From Falsiruegeria litorea R37 (GTDB lineage: Bacteria; Pseudomonadota; Alphaproteobacteria; Rhodobacterales; Rhodobacteraceae): a DNA stretch of 64,000 nt. Shown one piece after another: positions 55,615 through 63,808 of the stretch (its first letter is position 1; each line of letters starts with the position of its first letter). The position numbers and the translations under genes were made by a program. Location of the stretch: NCBI RefSeq assembly GCF_900172225.1, contig NZ_FWFO01000001.1:1364001-1428000 (forward strand). The letters are read 5' to 3'. The notes below the pieces were generated by a model. The model had not been told where the DNA came from. It saw nothing but the letters and a program-made list of their open reading frames with translations, and made no database searches.

Positions 55615-55938
55615 ATTTCACATCCGACCAAGATCGCGACCTGCTGTTATTGCGGGACACGGGCGGCGCTGGTGCTGAGCTCGGACGGGCGTCACGAGCT
55701 CAGTTGTTCGGCCTGTGGTGCGCCTTTGCACGACCTCAAGATGTTGCGGCAGGCCAAAGCCGACACGGCCGTCAGCCATCTGCCAAAGCCCAAGGTGAAA
55801 AAGCCAAAAAAGGCCAGGGTGAATGCCGAACGGCGTGAAAAGTCTTACGTGAAGCCCAAGAAGGTGAAAAAGCGCAAAAGCCTGATGTCGCGCTTTCTGG
55901 ACGAAGCCTGGGATGCGGTCGAGGATATCTTTGACTGA
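55615..55938 (+). CDS. Zinc-ribbon (TFIIB-type) protein, likely with ATT start
   Basis: A 107-residue protein. Two Cys pairs (TCCYCGTRAALVLSSDGRHE then LSCSACGAPLHDL) make a zinc ribbon; a long basic tail (KKPKKARVNAERREKSYVKP) precedes an acidic end DEAWDAVEDIFD. Relatives in Rhodobacteraceae contain the first Cys pair, which only a start at ATT 55615 (or ATC 55633) includes; the first conventional start, a GTG at 55672, would lose it. AGGAGG lies 5 bases before the ATT, and an in-frame stop is at 55600. Function unknown; nucleic-acid binding is likely. Confidence 0.75.
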   Translation: MSHPTKIATCCYCGTRAALVLSSDGRHELSCSACGAPLHDLKMLRQAKADTAVSHLPKPKVKKPKKARVNAERREKSYVKPKKVKKRKSLMSRFLDEAWDAVEDIFD

Positions 55939-56061
55939 CGCAAAAGCTCACAGAGATGGGAACAAGTCGACACAGTTTGTTCACATCCCTGTCAGGGGGG
56001 CTTGGCGCGGGCGCGGCTTGCAGTCATTTTATGCAGCACGCACATGATCGAACGGACTGTA

Positions 56062-56517
56062 ATGCTCAACCGACGTACCATCCTTGTATGCGCCATCAGC
56101 GCGCTCTGTTTGACTGCTCCGGCCGTACAGGCTGAGCAGATCCAGATTTTCTATGCTGATGATGGTGCCGCAATTGGCGGATATGATACCGTTTCCTACT
56201 TTTCTGGATCCGATCCCGTGCGCGGACGCCCGGACATCGCTGTGATGTGGAAAGGGGCGGTTTGGTACTTCTCAAGCCACGAGAATCGGGAGGCCTTCGA
56301 GGCCAACCCCTATGCCTATGCGCCCCAGTTCGGCGGCTATTGCGCCTATGCTGTGTCGCGGGGCTATACCGTGGGCACGGATCCCAACGTCTGGAAGATC
56401 GTCGACGACAAATTGTACCTGGTTCATTCCTCTAGCATCGAAAAGATGTGGGAGCGGGACGTCGAGGGAAACATTGAGATGGCCGAGGATCATTGGCCGC
56501 AAGTTCTGCGCAACTGA
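56062..56517 (+). CDS. Exported YHS-domain protein
   Basis: A 151-residue protein with signal peptide ending APAVQAE and one YHS domain (PF04945): IFYADDGAAIGGYDTVSYF, then WYFSSHENREAFEANPYAYA and YCAYAVSRGYTVGTDPNVWK. YHS domains often bind metal; in this exported form they have been linked to copper or thiol handling. Start at 56062 is chosen; an ATG at 56044 is in frame. Monocistronic. Confidence 0.85.
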   Translation: MLNRRTILVCAISALCLTAPAVQAEQIQIFYADDGAAIGGYDTVSYFSGSDPVRGRPDIAVMWKGAVWYFSSHENREAFEANPYAYAPQFGGYCAYAVSRGYTVGTDPNVWKIVDDKLYLVHSSSIEKMWERDVEGNIEMAEDHWPQVLRN

Positions 56518-56695
56518 CCGAATCAAACCTTATGAGTGGCGAATCACCTCTTGTTGCAGTGGCAACTTGGGGATGTTCTTGTTTGAGAATATGTATTTAG
56601 CGCGAAATTGCCGATGTTTCCTGAAATTTTCGAAAAAAACGCGATGTCACGAAAAAAATCACGCCTGACCTCTTTTTTTATCCTGGTGCGGACTT

Positions 56696-56744
56696 AAATG
56701 ACACAGTGACCGCGGAACGGAACTGCCGCGGGTCATTTCACTGT
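56696..56744 (+). ncRNA. Switch-like hairpin, possible small-RNA structure
   Basis: Two incompatible pairings: AAATGAC (56696-56702) with GTCATTT (56732-56738), or ACAGTGA (56703-56709) with TCACTGT (56738-56744) stacked on CCGCGG (56710-56715) with CCGCGG (56726-56731). A strong terminator follows, so the transcript would be discrete. Role unproven. Confidence 0.45.
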
Positions 56745-56761
56745 CCCTCGTTCCATACCTC

Positions 56762-56794
56762 GCGCCCATGGCATCGTTCCATGGGCGCTTTTTT
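56762..56794 (+). terminator. Strong intrinsic terminator
   Basis: GCGCCCATGG (56762-56771) pairs with CCATGGGCGC (56779-56788), loop CATCGTT region, then TTTTTT to 56794. Confidence 0.92.
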
Positions 56795-56823
56795 CTTTTC
56801 GGTCGCACCGCTAGTGTGGGGGC

Positions 56824-57297
56824 ATGACAAACTATTCTGACGAACATCTCACCACAATTCTCAAGCGCACCAAGGTGATTGCTGTGGTAGGGGTGTCGAT
56901 GAACTCAGTGCGGCCCAGCTATTATGTGGCGCGCTATCTGGGGTTGAAGGGGTACACCGTGGTCCCGGTCAATCCCGGTCACGCGGGCAAGGTGCTGTTT
57001 GGTCAGACGGTGCGTGCCGGACTGTCCGAGATTACCGAGCCGGTCGATATGGTCGACATCTTTCGCCGGTCCGAAGCCGTTCCGCCCATCGTGGACGAGG
57101 CGCTGGAGCTGTTCCCTAAGCTCAAGACCATCTGGATGCAGATCGGGGTCGAACACGCCGAGGCTGCGGCCAAGGCTCAAGCGCAGGGCGTGGACGTGAT
57201 ACAGAATCGCTGCCCGAAGATCGAGTATCAGCGCCTGTTTGGTGAATTGCGCATGGGTGGTTTTGCAACCGGCATCATCTCGTCAAAGCTGGGGTAG
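56824..57297 (+). CDS. CoA-binding (YccU-type) protein
   Basis: A 157-residue Rossmann-like CoA-binding domain protein (PF13380): KVIAVVGVSMNSVRPSYYVA, then GYTVVPVNPGHAGKVLFGQT, and VDMVDIFRRSEAVPPIVDEA. The family binds CoA or derivatives; function unknown. It starts 30 bases after a terminator and overlaps the convergent lipoprotein gene by 15 bases. Confidence 0.9.
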   Translation: MTNYSDEHLTTILKRTKVIAVVGVSMNSVRPSYYVARYLGLKGYTVVPVNPGHAGKVLFGQTVRAGLSEITEPVDMVDIFRRSEAVPPIVDEALELFPKLKTIWMQIGVEHAEAAAKAQAQGVDVIQNRCPKIEYQRLFGELRMGGFATGIISSKLG

Positions 57298-57867
57298 AAG
57301 TCCCCTGGCGCGCGCAGCCGCGAATTCTTCGGGATGCAACTCTTCCAGAACCTCCATCCGGGGGCGCCAGTTGTAACGGGTGTCGTCCCGTGTTGGCGAC
57401 CAGAACAGATCGCCGCCGTTCCGCCACGGATCCAGGATGACGCCTGCGTACATGTCGTCCCCCCTGCGGCTGATCACGGCGGTGCTGTGGTCGATATTGA
57501 ACGGTGTTTTGGGCAATGCAATCGCGCGGTGCATCTGCAGCGTCTTGAACCCTTCCTGGTTCAGACGGCGTTGCATGTCCTCGGCATAATGTACGCACAG
57601 GCCACGTTCCTTGTCGCCTTCGTTGACGCGCACATTGTGAATGATGGGCGAGGTGGTCACGCCATATTCTGTGGCCAGTTGCTTGGAATAGGAAAAGGCG
57701 ATCTGGGCGGCGCGAGTGGCCTCTGCCGGGTCGACCTCGGGGCCAAGCGCGGTCAGGGTCTGCGCCAGCTTGGTCACGTCATTCTGGGAGTACGAAGGGG
57801 CAGAGGTGCTGCAGGCGCCAAGGATCAGCGTGAAACAGCACGCGAGAACGGCAAACAATGGCTTCAT
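57283..57867 (-). CDS. Lipoprotein of unknown function
   Basis: A 194-residue lipoprotein (signal MKPLFAVLACCFTLILGAC, lipobox LGAC). The mature part contains VRVNEGDKERGLCVHYAEDM and STAVISRRGDDMYAGVILDP, with Cys, His and Asp in an order that loosely recalls a transglutaminase-like (papain-fold) catalytic set, but this is uncertain. Convergent with the CoA-binding gene; hisE follows upstream after 74 bases on the same strand. Confidence 0.7.
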   Translation of the reverse strand: MKPLFAVLACCFTLILGACSTSAPSYSQNDVTKLAQTLTALGPEVDPAEATRAAQIAFSYSKQLATEYGVTTSPIIHNVRVNEGDKERGLCVHYAEDMQRRLNQEGFKTLQMHRAIALPKTPFNIDHSTAVISRRGDDMYAGVILDPWRNGGDLFWSPTRDDTRYNWRPRMEVLEELHPEEFAAARARGLLPQL

Positions 57868-57941
57868 GTCGGAACGGTCCCGCTTTTGACTGGATACACT
57901 GGTGAAACGTTAACAAATTTCAGAACGGCCTGAGAAGCCCT

Positions 57942-58259
57942 TCATTGCGGGTCGCGCGCGGCCTTTTCCGCAATTCCGCTCAACCCTTGGCGACGGGCCA
58001 GTTCGTTCAGGACATCATCCAGTGGGATATCGCGAGCAGCCAGCATCACCAGCAGGTGATAGAGCACATCCGCCGCCTCATAGGTCAGGTTCTCGCGGTC
58101 ATCCTTGGCCGCGGCGATGATCGCCTCGATCGCCTCTTCGCCGAACTTCTCGGCGCATTTTTCTGGGCCTTTGGCGAGCAGTTTGGCGGTCCAGCTGCTG
58201 TCAGGGTCCGCGCCTTTGCGATCTTCGATGATCGCAGCCAGGTCGTGCAGGATGCTCAT
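57942..58259 (-). CDS. hisE: Phosphoribosyl-ATP pyrophosphohydrolase HisE
   Basis: A 105-residue MazG-like enzyme for step 2 of histidine synthesis (PR-ATP to PR-AMP). The metal-binding core is [20 protein letters not shown], then [14 protein letters not shown]. Its start overlaps the hisF stop as ATGA. Not fused to hisI, which is not in the window. Confidence 0.95.
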   Translation of the reverse strand: MSILHDLAAIIEDRKGADPDSSWTAKLLAKGPEKCAEKFGEEAIEAIIAAAKDDRENLTYEAADVLYHLLVMLAARDIPLDDVLNELARRQGLSGIAEKAARDPQ

Positions 58260-59017
58260 GTCAGCCTCATCGGGATGCCAGCGGCGGCCATGTGTTCCTT
58301 GGCCTCTTGAATTGTGTAGTCACCGAAGTGAAAGATCGACGCCGCGAGCACCGCGCTTGCGCCGCCCTTGGTCACGCCCTCGACCAGGTGATCCAGGTTG
58401 CCGACCCCGCCGCTGGCGATCACCGGCACATCCACCGCATCGCTGATCGCGCGGGTCAGGGGCAGGTTGAACCCCGCCTTGGTGCCGTCGCGATCCATCG
58501 AGGTCAGCAGGATCTCTCCCGCGCCTTTGGCGACCACGGTCTTGGCAAACTCTACGGCGTCGATGCCGGTCTCCTTGCGTCCGCCGTGAGTGAAGATCTC
58601 CCATTTTCCGGGGCTTACGGTTTTGGCGTCGATGGCCACAACAATGCATTGGCTGCCGAACTGATCCGCGGCCTCGGCCACCACGTCAGGGCGCGCGACG
58701 GCGGCCGAGTTGAAGCTGACCTTGTCCGCGCCTGCCAGCAGCAGGTCGCGCACGTCCTCCTTGGTGCGAACGCCACCACCCACGGTCAGCGGGATATAAC
58801 ACTGCTCGGCGGTGCGCTGAACGACATCAAACATGGTGCCGCGGTTTTCATGGGTGGCATGAATGTCCAGGAAACACAGCTCATCGGCGCCGGCCGCATC
58901 ATAGGCCTTGGCCGATTCCACCGGATCGCCTGCATCGCGCAGGCCAACAAAGTTCACGCCCTTGACCACACGGCCATCGGCGACATCAAGGCAGGGGATG
59001 ATACGGGTCTTGAGCAT
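58256..59017 (-). CDS. hisF: Imidazole glycerol phosphate synthase cyclase subunit HisF
   Basis: A 253-residue TIM-barrel that forms imidazole glycerol phosphate with HisH. Catalytic Asp residues are in [20 protein letters not shown] (near residue 11) and [15 protein letters not shown] (near 130); the phosphate sites are GGGVRTKED and [22 protein letters not shown] precedes the ATG at 59017. Overlaps hisE by ATGA. Confidence 0.97.
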   Translation of the reverse strand: MLKTRIIPCLDVADGRVVKGVNFVGLRDAGDPVESAKAYDAAGADELCFLDIHATHENRGTMFDVVQRTAEQCYIPLTVGGGVRTKEDVRDLLLAGADKVSFNSAAVARPDVVAEAADQFGSQCIVVAIDAKTVSPGKWEIFTHGGRKETGIDAVEFAKTVVAKGAGEILLTSMDRDGTKAGFNLPLTRAISDAVDVPVIASGGVGNLDHLVEGVTKGGASAVLAASIFHFGDYTIQEAKEHMAAAGIPMRLT

Positions 59018-59139
59018 GGGCATTCCTCTGGGTCGGGGCACGTCTAACGGCAAACCCCTGCCGATGCCAGAGTCGTGATTGGATGAAGCGCCGCAGGTGT
59101 GAAATCTGATGCGTGAATTCAATCAAAGGAGGTTTGAAA

Positions 59140-59583
59140 ATGCGCGCTCTGATTTGGGCAGGACTTCTGGCAATCACAGGTGGGGCAGCAATGGCTCAGG
59201 ACATCATCAAGGTAAAGACCGACAAGACGGTGCAAGGCGCGATGGACGCCCTGGAAACCGTGGTTGGCAACGCAGGCGCGACCGTCTTTGCACGCGTGGA
59301 CCATGCAGCAGGGGCCGGAAAAGTGGATCTGGAACTGGCCGACAGCCAGCTGCTGGTTTTTGGCAATCCCAAGCTGGGCACGCCCGCGATGCAGGTTGAT
59401 CCGCTGGCCGGGCTGTTCCTGCCGCTCAGGGTGCTGGCCTATCAAGACGCCGACGGGCAGGTCTGGCTGGCTTATGAAGACCCCAAACACACCATGAGCG
59501 ATCTGGATGGCGTAAGCGACGCGCCGGTGATCGAAAAGATGCAAGGTGCGCTGAAAAAGCTGACCACGGCCGCCTCGCAATAG
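59140..59583 (+). CDS. Exported DUF302-domain protein
   Basis: A 147-residue protein with signal peptide (MRALIWAGLLAITGGAAMAQ) and a DUF302 domain: DKTVQGAMDALETVVGNAGA, FARVDHAAGAG, LLVFGNPKLGTPAMQ. Structures of this family suggest a dimeric alpha-beta fold; function unknown. AAAGGAGG precedes the ATG at 59140. Divergent from hisF. Confidence 0.88.
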   Translation: MRALIWAGLLAITGGAAMAQDIIKVKTDKTVQGAMDALETVVGNAGATVFARVDHAAGAGKVDLELADSQLLVFGNPKLGTPAMQVDPLAGLFLPLRVLAYQDADGQVWLAYEDPKHTMSDLDGVSDAPVIEKMQGALKKLTTAASQ

Positions 59584-59648
59584 CCTCGCGGCCCGAGATT
59601 CGGGCAAATCCTCTCTTCGTGCTAAGCTGAGCGCGAAGGGAGGCCCCC

Positions 59649-60020
59649 ATGCTGAAACAGATGACATTGGCCCTGACACTCGTTGCTGTCCCTTTGCAGG
59701 CGGGCGAGATGATGAGCGCACAGGATCTGATGCAGACCATCCCCGGCGCGACCTTGTCGGGGATTTCGAATGAGGATTACACCACCCGCTGGGTCCAGAC
59801 CTATGGCCCCGGAGAGACGTCCGGGACAGGAGAGGGCACCTTTGGTGAGCGTGTCTATACCAGTTCCTGGTCCATCCGACAGGACCTGTGGTGCGAAAGC
59901 TGGAGCAACCGGTCGGAATGCTGGCGCATCGAACGCGTCAACGAGACCACGTTGCAGCCCTATGTCGGGCAGCAGAAACTGCCCAACGTCTGGACTATCG
60001 TCGACCCGGCTGGCGGTTAA
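59649..60020 (+). CDS. Small exported protein of unknown function
   Basis: A 123-residue protein with signal peptide ([18 protein letters not shown]). The mature region ([20 protein letters not shown], then [20 protein letters not shown]) suggests a small beta barrel similar to DUF995-like exported proteins, though the match is weak. GAGGCCCCC precedes the ATG. Its stop overlaps the convergent hisA stop by 4 bases. Confidence 0.7.
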   Translation: MLKQMTLALTLVAVPLQAGEMMSAQDLMQTIPGATLSGISNEDYTTRWVQTYGPGETSGTGEGTFGERVYTSSWSIRQDLWCESWSNRSECWRIERVNETTLQPYVGQQKLPNVWTIVDPAGG

Positions 60021-60739
60021 CCCTTTAGGGTCGCCAGGGCCTCTTTCAGGTCCAGCGCGCCGTCATAAAGCGCGCGGCCCGAGATGGCGCCATTCAGTTC
60101 AACGCCGCAATCGCGCAACGCGATGAGATCGGCCAGCGAGCTGACGCCGCCGCTGGCGATCACCGGGATCGATACGGCACGGGCCAGATCAGCGGTGGCC
60201 CCGATGTTGGGGCCCTGCATAGCGCCGTCGCGGTTGATATCGGTGTAGATGATCGCCGCCACGCCCGCGTCCTCGAACGATTTGGCCAATTCCGTCACCT
60301 GCACATCAGTTTCTTCAGCCCAGCCTTTGGTTGCGACCATGCCATTGCGCGCGTCGATACCAACGGCGACCTTGCCTGGGAATTCACGCGCCGCTTCACG
60401 AACCAGGTTGGGGTTCTCTACAGCCACGGTGCCCAGGATCACCCGAGCCAGCCCTTTTTCGATCCAGGTCGCGATGGTGGCCAGGTCGCGGATGCCGCCG
60501 CCCAACTGCGCCGGGACATCACAGGATGCCAGGATCGCCTCGACCGGAGCTGCGTTGACGGGCTCGCCTGCAAAGGCGCCGTTCAGGTCGACCAGATGCA
60601 GCCATTCGCAGCCCGCGTCCACAAAAGCACGCGCTTGGGCTGCGGGATCGTCGTTGAACACGGTCGCCTTTTCCATTTCGCCGCGCAGCAGGCGCACGGC
60701 CTGGCCGTCCTTGAGGTCGATGGCAGGGTAGAGGATCAT
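60017..60739 (-). CDS. hisA: Phosphoribosylformimino-AICAR isomerase HisA
   Basis: A 240-residue TIM-barrel isomerase of step 4 of histidine synthesis. [20 protein letters not shown] holds the first catalytic Asp, [16 protein letters not shown] the second; phosphate loops are LGGGIRDL and [11 protein letters not shown]. The ATG at 60739 is preferred to the longer frame start. Confidence 0.97.
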   Translation of the reverse strand: MILYPAIDLKDGQAVRLLRGEMEKATVFNDDPAAQARAFVDAGCEWLHLVDLNGAFAGEPVNAAPVEAILASCDVPAQLGGGIRDLATIATWIEKGLARVILGTVAVENPNLVREAAREFPGKVAVGIDARNGMVATKGWAEETDVQVTELAKSFEDAGVAAIIYTDINRDGAMQGPNIGATADLARAVSIPVIASGGVSSLADLIALRDCGVELNGAISGRALYDGALDLKEALATLKG

Positions 60740-60875
60740 GAGAGGGCAGCCTTTCGCATCACGTTTGGCGGCGATATGGCATGAGACCGCCGGTGGATGC
60801 AACGCGACCCAAAGTCAACCTTGCCAGACGCAGGGCAGGCGCGCCACAGTCAGACAAAACAGGGAGAAACGCATC

Positions 60876-61274
60876 ATGAAGAAACTGATCTTGAGCACAG
60901 CTTTTGGGCTGGGGTTGACTGGTATGGCCGCTGCCGATCCGGTTGCCGGTATCTGGAAGACAGCCGAGGGTGAAGAGGGCGGATACCTGCACGTCGGTAT
61001 CGCGCCCTGTGGCAGCGCCATCTGCGGCACAATCAACACCGCGTTTGACGCCAACGGCAACATGTCTCCTGAATATGAAAATCTGGGTAAGCAGATCATC
61101 TGGGACATGACCGCCGACGGTGGCGGTTCGTATTCGGGTGGCAAGATCTGGGCCCCGGACGCGGACAAGACCTATAACTCAAAAATGTCGCTCAGTGGCA
61201 ATACGCTGACCGTCAAAGGCTGCGTTGCAGGTGGCCTGATCTGTCGCGGTCAAGATTGGAAGCGGGTGAAGTGA
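60876..61274 (+). CDS. Exported DUF2147-domain protein
   Basis: A 132-residue protein with signal peptide (MKKLILSTAFGLGLTGMAAA) and a DUF2147 domain (GIWKTAEGEEGGYLHVGIAP, GGGSYSGGKIWAPDADKTYN, KGCVAGGLICRGQDWKRV). Two Cys may form a disulfide. Function unknown; the family is widespread as periplasmic proteins. AGGGAGAAAC precedes the ATG. Confidence 0.88.
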   Translation: MKKLILSTAFGLGLTGMAAADPVAGIWKTAEGEEGGYLHVGIAPCGSAICGTINTAFDANGNMSPEYENLGKQIIWDMTADGGGSYSGGKIWAPDADKTYNSKMSLSGNTLTVKGCVAGGLICRGQDWKRVK

Positions 61275-61278
61275 CGCT

Positions 61279-61983
61279 TCACCCCTCCACCGGCGGGGCC
61301 AAATCCTCCCAGTGGATCCCATAAATCAGCGCATCACCCGTAACCTCGACTTCGTCGCTTTTTTCCAGGGTGGCGCCAATCTCGCCCAGTTCCGCAATCG
61401 CGGCGGCGCGAACCTCGGCACTCAGGCTGGTGTCGAACGTGACCTTGAAGCTGACATTGGCGGTCAGGATCTTCTGGATCTGATAGGCGTTCTGCTTGCG
61501 GATGTTCTTTTGCAGGGTTGCCTGGCAGTGGGGCCCAAGGCCCGCCCGGATGCGGGCAAGATCGTCCAGCGCATAGGTTGAAACCGTGGCATCTTCGAGC
61601 GAGACCTGGACCGTTTTTGCCGCAGCCGCCGTCGCGCCCAGATTGAACACCTGGCCCAAAGTCACCGGTGAGACAGAGAATGAGCCCGACAAGCGGCGCG
61701 ACACCTGCTTTGACTCTGTCTCGCTGCGCAAAGGCGCATCTTCATACAAATCGGTCGAATACTTGGGATTGCACAAAAAACCCAGAGAGGCGTCATCCGG
61801 CGCGCGATCGCGCGGGTCATAGTTGACGCGATGGACCAGACTGCCGGGTTGATAGAGCGTTGTGGGTGGGTTCAGCCGGATGAAGTTATAGCCGTTGATG
61901 ACATCCTCAATCCCTTCGGCATCGGGCTGACATCCAGCAAGAAGGGCGGCAGAAGTGGTGGCGAAAATGGCTTTTTTCAACAT
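61279..61983 (-). CDS. Lipoprotein of unknown function
   Basis: A 234-residue lipoprotein (signal MLKKAIFATTSAALLAGC, lipobox LAGC) with no recognised domain. It contains a low-complexity Ala run (GATAAAAKTVQVSLEDATVS) and a conserved-looking end (VEVTGDALIYGIHWEDLAPP). Three Cys, including one in LGFLCNPKY and one in LGPHCQATL, may form a disulfide. Upstream is hisH on the same strand after 85 bases. Confidence 0.7.
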   Translation of the reverse strand: MLKKAIFATTSAALLAGCQPDAEGIEDVINGYNFIRLNPPTTLYQPGSLVHRVNYDPRDRAPDDASLGFLCNPKYSTDLYEDAPLRSETESKQVSRRLSGSFSVSPVTLGQVFNLGATAAAAKTVQVSLEDATVSTYALDDLARIRAGLGPHCQATLQKNIRKQNAYQIQKILTANVSFKVTFDTSLSAEVRAAAIAELGEIGATLEKSDEVEVTGDALIYGIHWEDLAPPVEG

Positions 61984-62068
61984 GACTTTGGTCCTTGGGC
62001 ATTCCAATGCCCAACCCTAGGCGCAAAATCAGCGCCGTCCAAAGTCTAAAGTTCACGCGGGTTTGGGT

Positions 62069-62707
62069 TTAAGGCGCCCAATTCAAGAAGTTGGCGATCA
62101 GGCGCAGGCCCGTGGCCTGGCTTTTCTCTGGGTGGAACTGCATGCCCACCATCGTGTCACGGCCAATTACGGCGGTCACGTCGCCCGCGTAATCCACATG
62201 CGCCAGCCGTTCTGCCGGGTTGGCAACACGGAAGTGGTAAGAGTGGACGAAATAGGTGTGATCGCCGGTCTCAATGCCGTCAAACACCGGGTGGGGGTGA
62301 TCGATGACCAGATCATTCCACCCCATGTGCGGTACTTTCAGCGATGCATCCGCTGGTGTGATCTTGACCACATCGCCCCCGATCCAGCCCAGCCCGTCGG
62401 TCTCGCGGTACTCATGCCCCTTGGTGGCCATCAGTTGCATGCCCACGCAGATGCCCAGGAACGGGCGACCTTTTACTTCGACGGCCTCGACCATCGCGTC
62501 ATAGATGCCCTTGTGCCCGCGCAACTCGGACGCACAGGCAGGAAAGGCACCATCGCCGGGCAACACCAGCCGGTCGGCGCGCGCCACGATATCGGTGTCC
62601 GAAGTCACAACAACTTCACCCGCATCCGTCTCGCGGGCCATGCGCTGAAACGCCTTTTCTGCCGAATGCAGATTGCCCGATTCGTAGTCGATGATCGCGG
62701 TCAGCAT
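62069..62707 (-). CDS. hisH: Imidazole glycerol phosphate synthase glutaminase subunit HisH
   Basis: A 212-residue class I glutamine amidotransferase. The nucleophile Cys lies in GICVGMQLMATKGHE near residue 85; the His-Glu pair is in MVGMQFHPEKSQATG near 190. Start at 62707; a GTG at 62710 is possible. It works with HisF, which lies 3 kb away on the same strand. Confidence 0.96.
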   Translation of the reverse strand: MLTAIIDYESGNLHSAEKAFQRMARETDAGEVVVTSDTDIVARADRLVLPGDGAFPACASELRGHKGIYDAMVEAVEVKGRPFLGICVGMQLMATKGHEYRETDGLGWIGGDVVKITPADASLKVPHMGWNDLVIDHPHPVFDGIETGDHTYFVHSYHFRVANPAERLAHVDYAGDVTAVIGRDTMVGMQFHPEKSQATGLRLIANFLNWAP

Positions 62708-62752
62708 CACGTGGTCCTGTTTTTCTTTTTGTTCCAAATACGGCGGGGTGAA

Positions 62753-62784
62753 TTGGCCGCAGGCCAAGAGGGGCAGCGCCCCTC
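62753..62784. terminator. Two adjacent hairpins between hisB and hisH
   Basis: TTGGCC-GCA-GGCCAA (62753-62767) and GAGGGGC-AGC-GCCCCTC (62768-62784) are side by side just after hisB. No T-run, so they may tune rather than end transcription. Confidence 0.45.
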
Positions 62785-62795
62785 AGTCCGGTCGC

Positions 62796-63383
62796 TTACA
62801 ACGCACCCTTGGTCGACGGAATCGCATCCGCCTTGCGCGGATCGGTCTCAACCGCGGTTCGCAAGGCCCGCGCCACGGCCTTGAACGCGGCCTCGGCGAT
62901 GTGGTGGCTGTTGAATCCGTGCAGTTGGTCGATGTGCAACGTGATGCCGCCATGGGTGCTCAGCGCCTGAAAGAACTCGCGCACCAGCTCAGTGTCGAAT
63001 GCGCCGATCTTTTGCGTCGGCAGATCCACGTTCCAGATCAGAAAGGGTCGGGCCGACAAATCCAGCGCACAGCGCACTTGTGCGTCATCCATCGGCAGGT
63101 GGCATTCGCCGTAGCGGTTGATGCCCTTCTTGTCGCCAAGCGCTGCGGTCAGCGCCTGACCCAGGGCAATGCCGGTATCCTCGACCGTGTGGTGATCGTC
63201 GATGTGGTAATCGCCCTTGGCCCGGATCGTCATGTCGATCAGCGAGTGGCGCGCCAGCTGGTCCAGCATGTGATCAAAGAACCCGACGCCGGTCTGGTTG
63301 TCATAAGCTCCGGTGCCGTCGAGGTTGATCTCGACCGAAATCTCGGTCTCGGCGGTCTGGCGGGTGATGGTGGCGCGGCGCAT
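62796..63383 (-). CDS. hisB: Imidazoleglycerol-phosphate dehydratase HisB
   Basis: A 195-residue stand-alone dehydratase for step 6. The two manganese-binding repeats show [16 protein letters not shown] and [19 protein letters not shown]-type sequence (as [13 protein letters not shown]) in the first half, and [39 protein letters not shown] in the second. No phosphatase domain. The ATG at 63383 is the standard [10 protein letters not shown] start. Confidence 0.96.
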   Translation of the reverse strand: MRRATITRQTAETEISVEINLDGTGAYDNQTGVGFFDHMLDQLARHSLIDMTIRAKGDYHIDDHHTVEDTGIALGQALTAALGDKKGINRYGECHLPMDDAQVRCALDLSARPFLIWNVDLPTQKIGAFDTELVREFFQALSTHGGITLHIDQLHGFNSHHIAEAAFKAVARALRTAVETDPRKADAIPSTKGAL

Positions 63384-63565
63384 GGCGGTTGTTCCCTGAT
63401 GATCACAGAGGCGCTTATAGGCAAAACAGGGCGCGCATTGCCACCCCGCGCACGCGACCTGCGACACAAGTGTTGCGTAAAACACCGCGACAGCAGGGGA
63501 TTGCGCCTACCTGCACCGCATGGCAGCTTGGCGGCAGATCAATTCCCCCGAAAAAGGGCGCCCAA

Positions 63566-63805
63566 ATGGCCACTTGTGTCTTTATCCAGATCCGCTGCAA
63601 ACCCGGCTCGACCTACAAGGTGGCCGAGGATATCGCGCTCCGCGAAATCCACTCCGAGCTTTATTCGACCAGCGGCGAATACGACCTGCTGCTCAAGCTT
63701 TACATCCCCGAGGATCAGGATGTGGGCCATTACATTAACGAACACCTGCTGGTGATCCCAAACATCGAACGGTCCCTGACCACGATGACGTTCAAGGCGT
63801 TCTAA
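63566..63805 (+). CDS. Stand-alone Lrp/AsnC ligand-binding (RAM) domain protein
   Basis: A 79-residue protein made of only the ligand-binding half of Lrp/AsnC regulators: CVFIQIRCKPGSTYKVAEDI, SELYSTSGEYDLLLKLYI and IERSLTTMTFKAF. It lacks the DNA-binding domain. Stand-alone RAM domains bind amino acids and can form hetero-oligomers with full-length Lrp proteins. AAGGGCGCCC precedes the ATG. Divergent from hisB. Confidence 0.88.
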   Translation: MATCVFIQIRCKPGSTYKVAEDIALREIHSELYSTSGEYDLLLKLYIPEDQDVGHYINEHLLVIPNIERSLTTMTFKAF

Positions 63806-63808
63806 GGC

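Larger units (their letters stand above)
56518..56823. other. 306-base region with paired hairpins, no protein gene
   Basis: Between the YHS and CoA-binding genes. It has AT-rich patches, then two hairpins at 56696-56744 and 56762-56788 with a T-run. No protein frame of note. A small RNA is possible; promoter not resolved. Confidence 0.55.

Noticed and set aside
56044-56062. Start of the YHS gene at 56044
   Set aside because: Possible, but the signal peptide reads better from 56062; kept as an alternative only.
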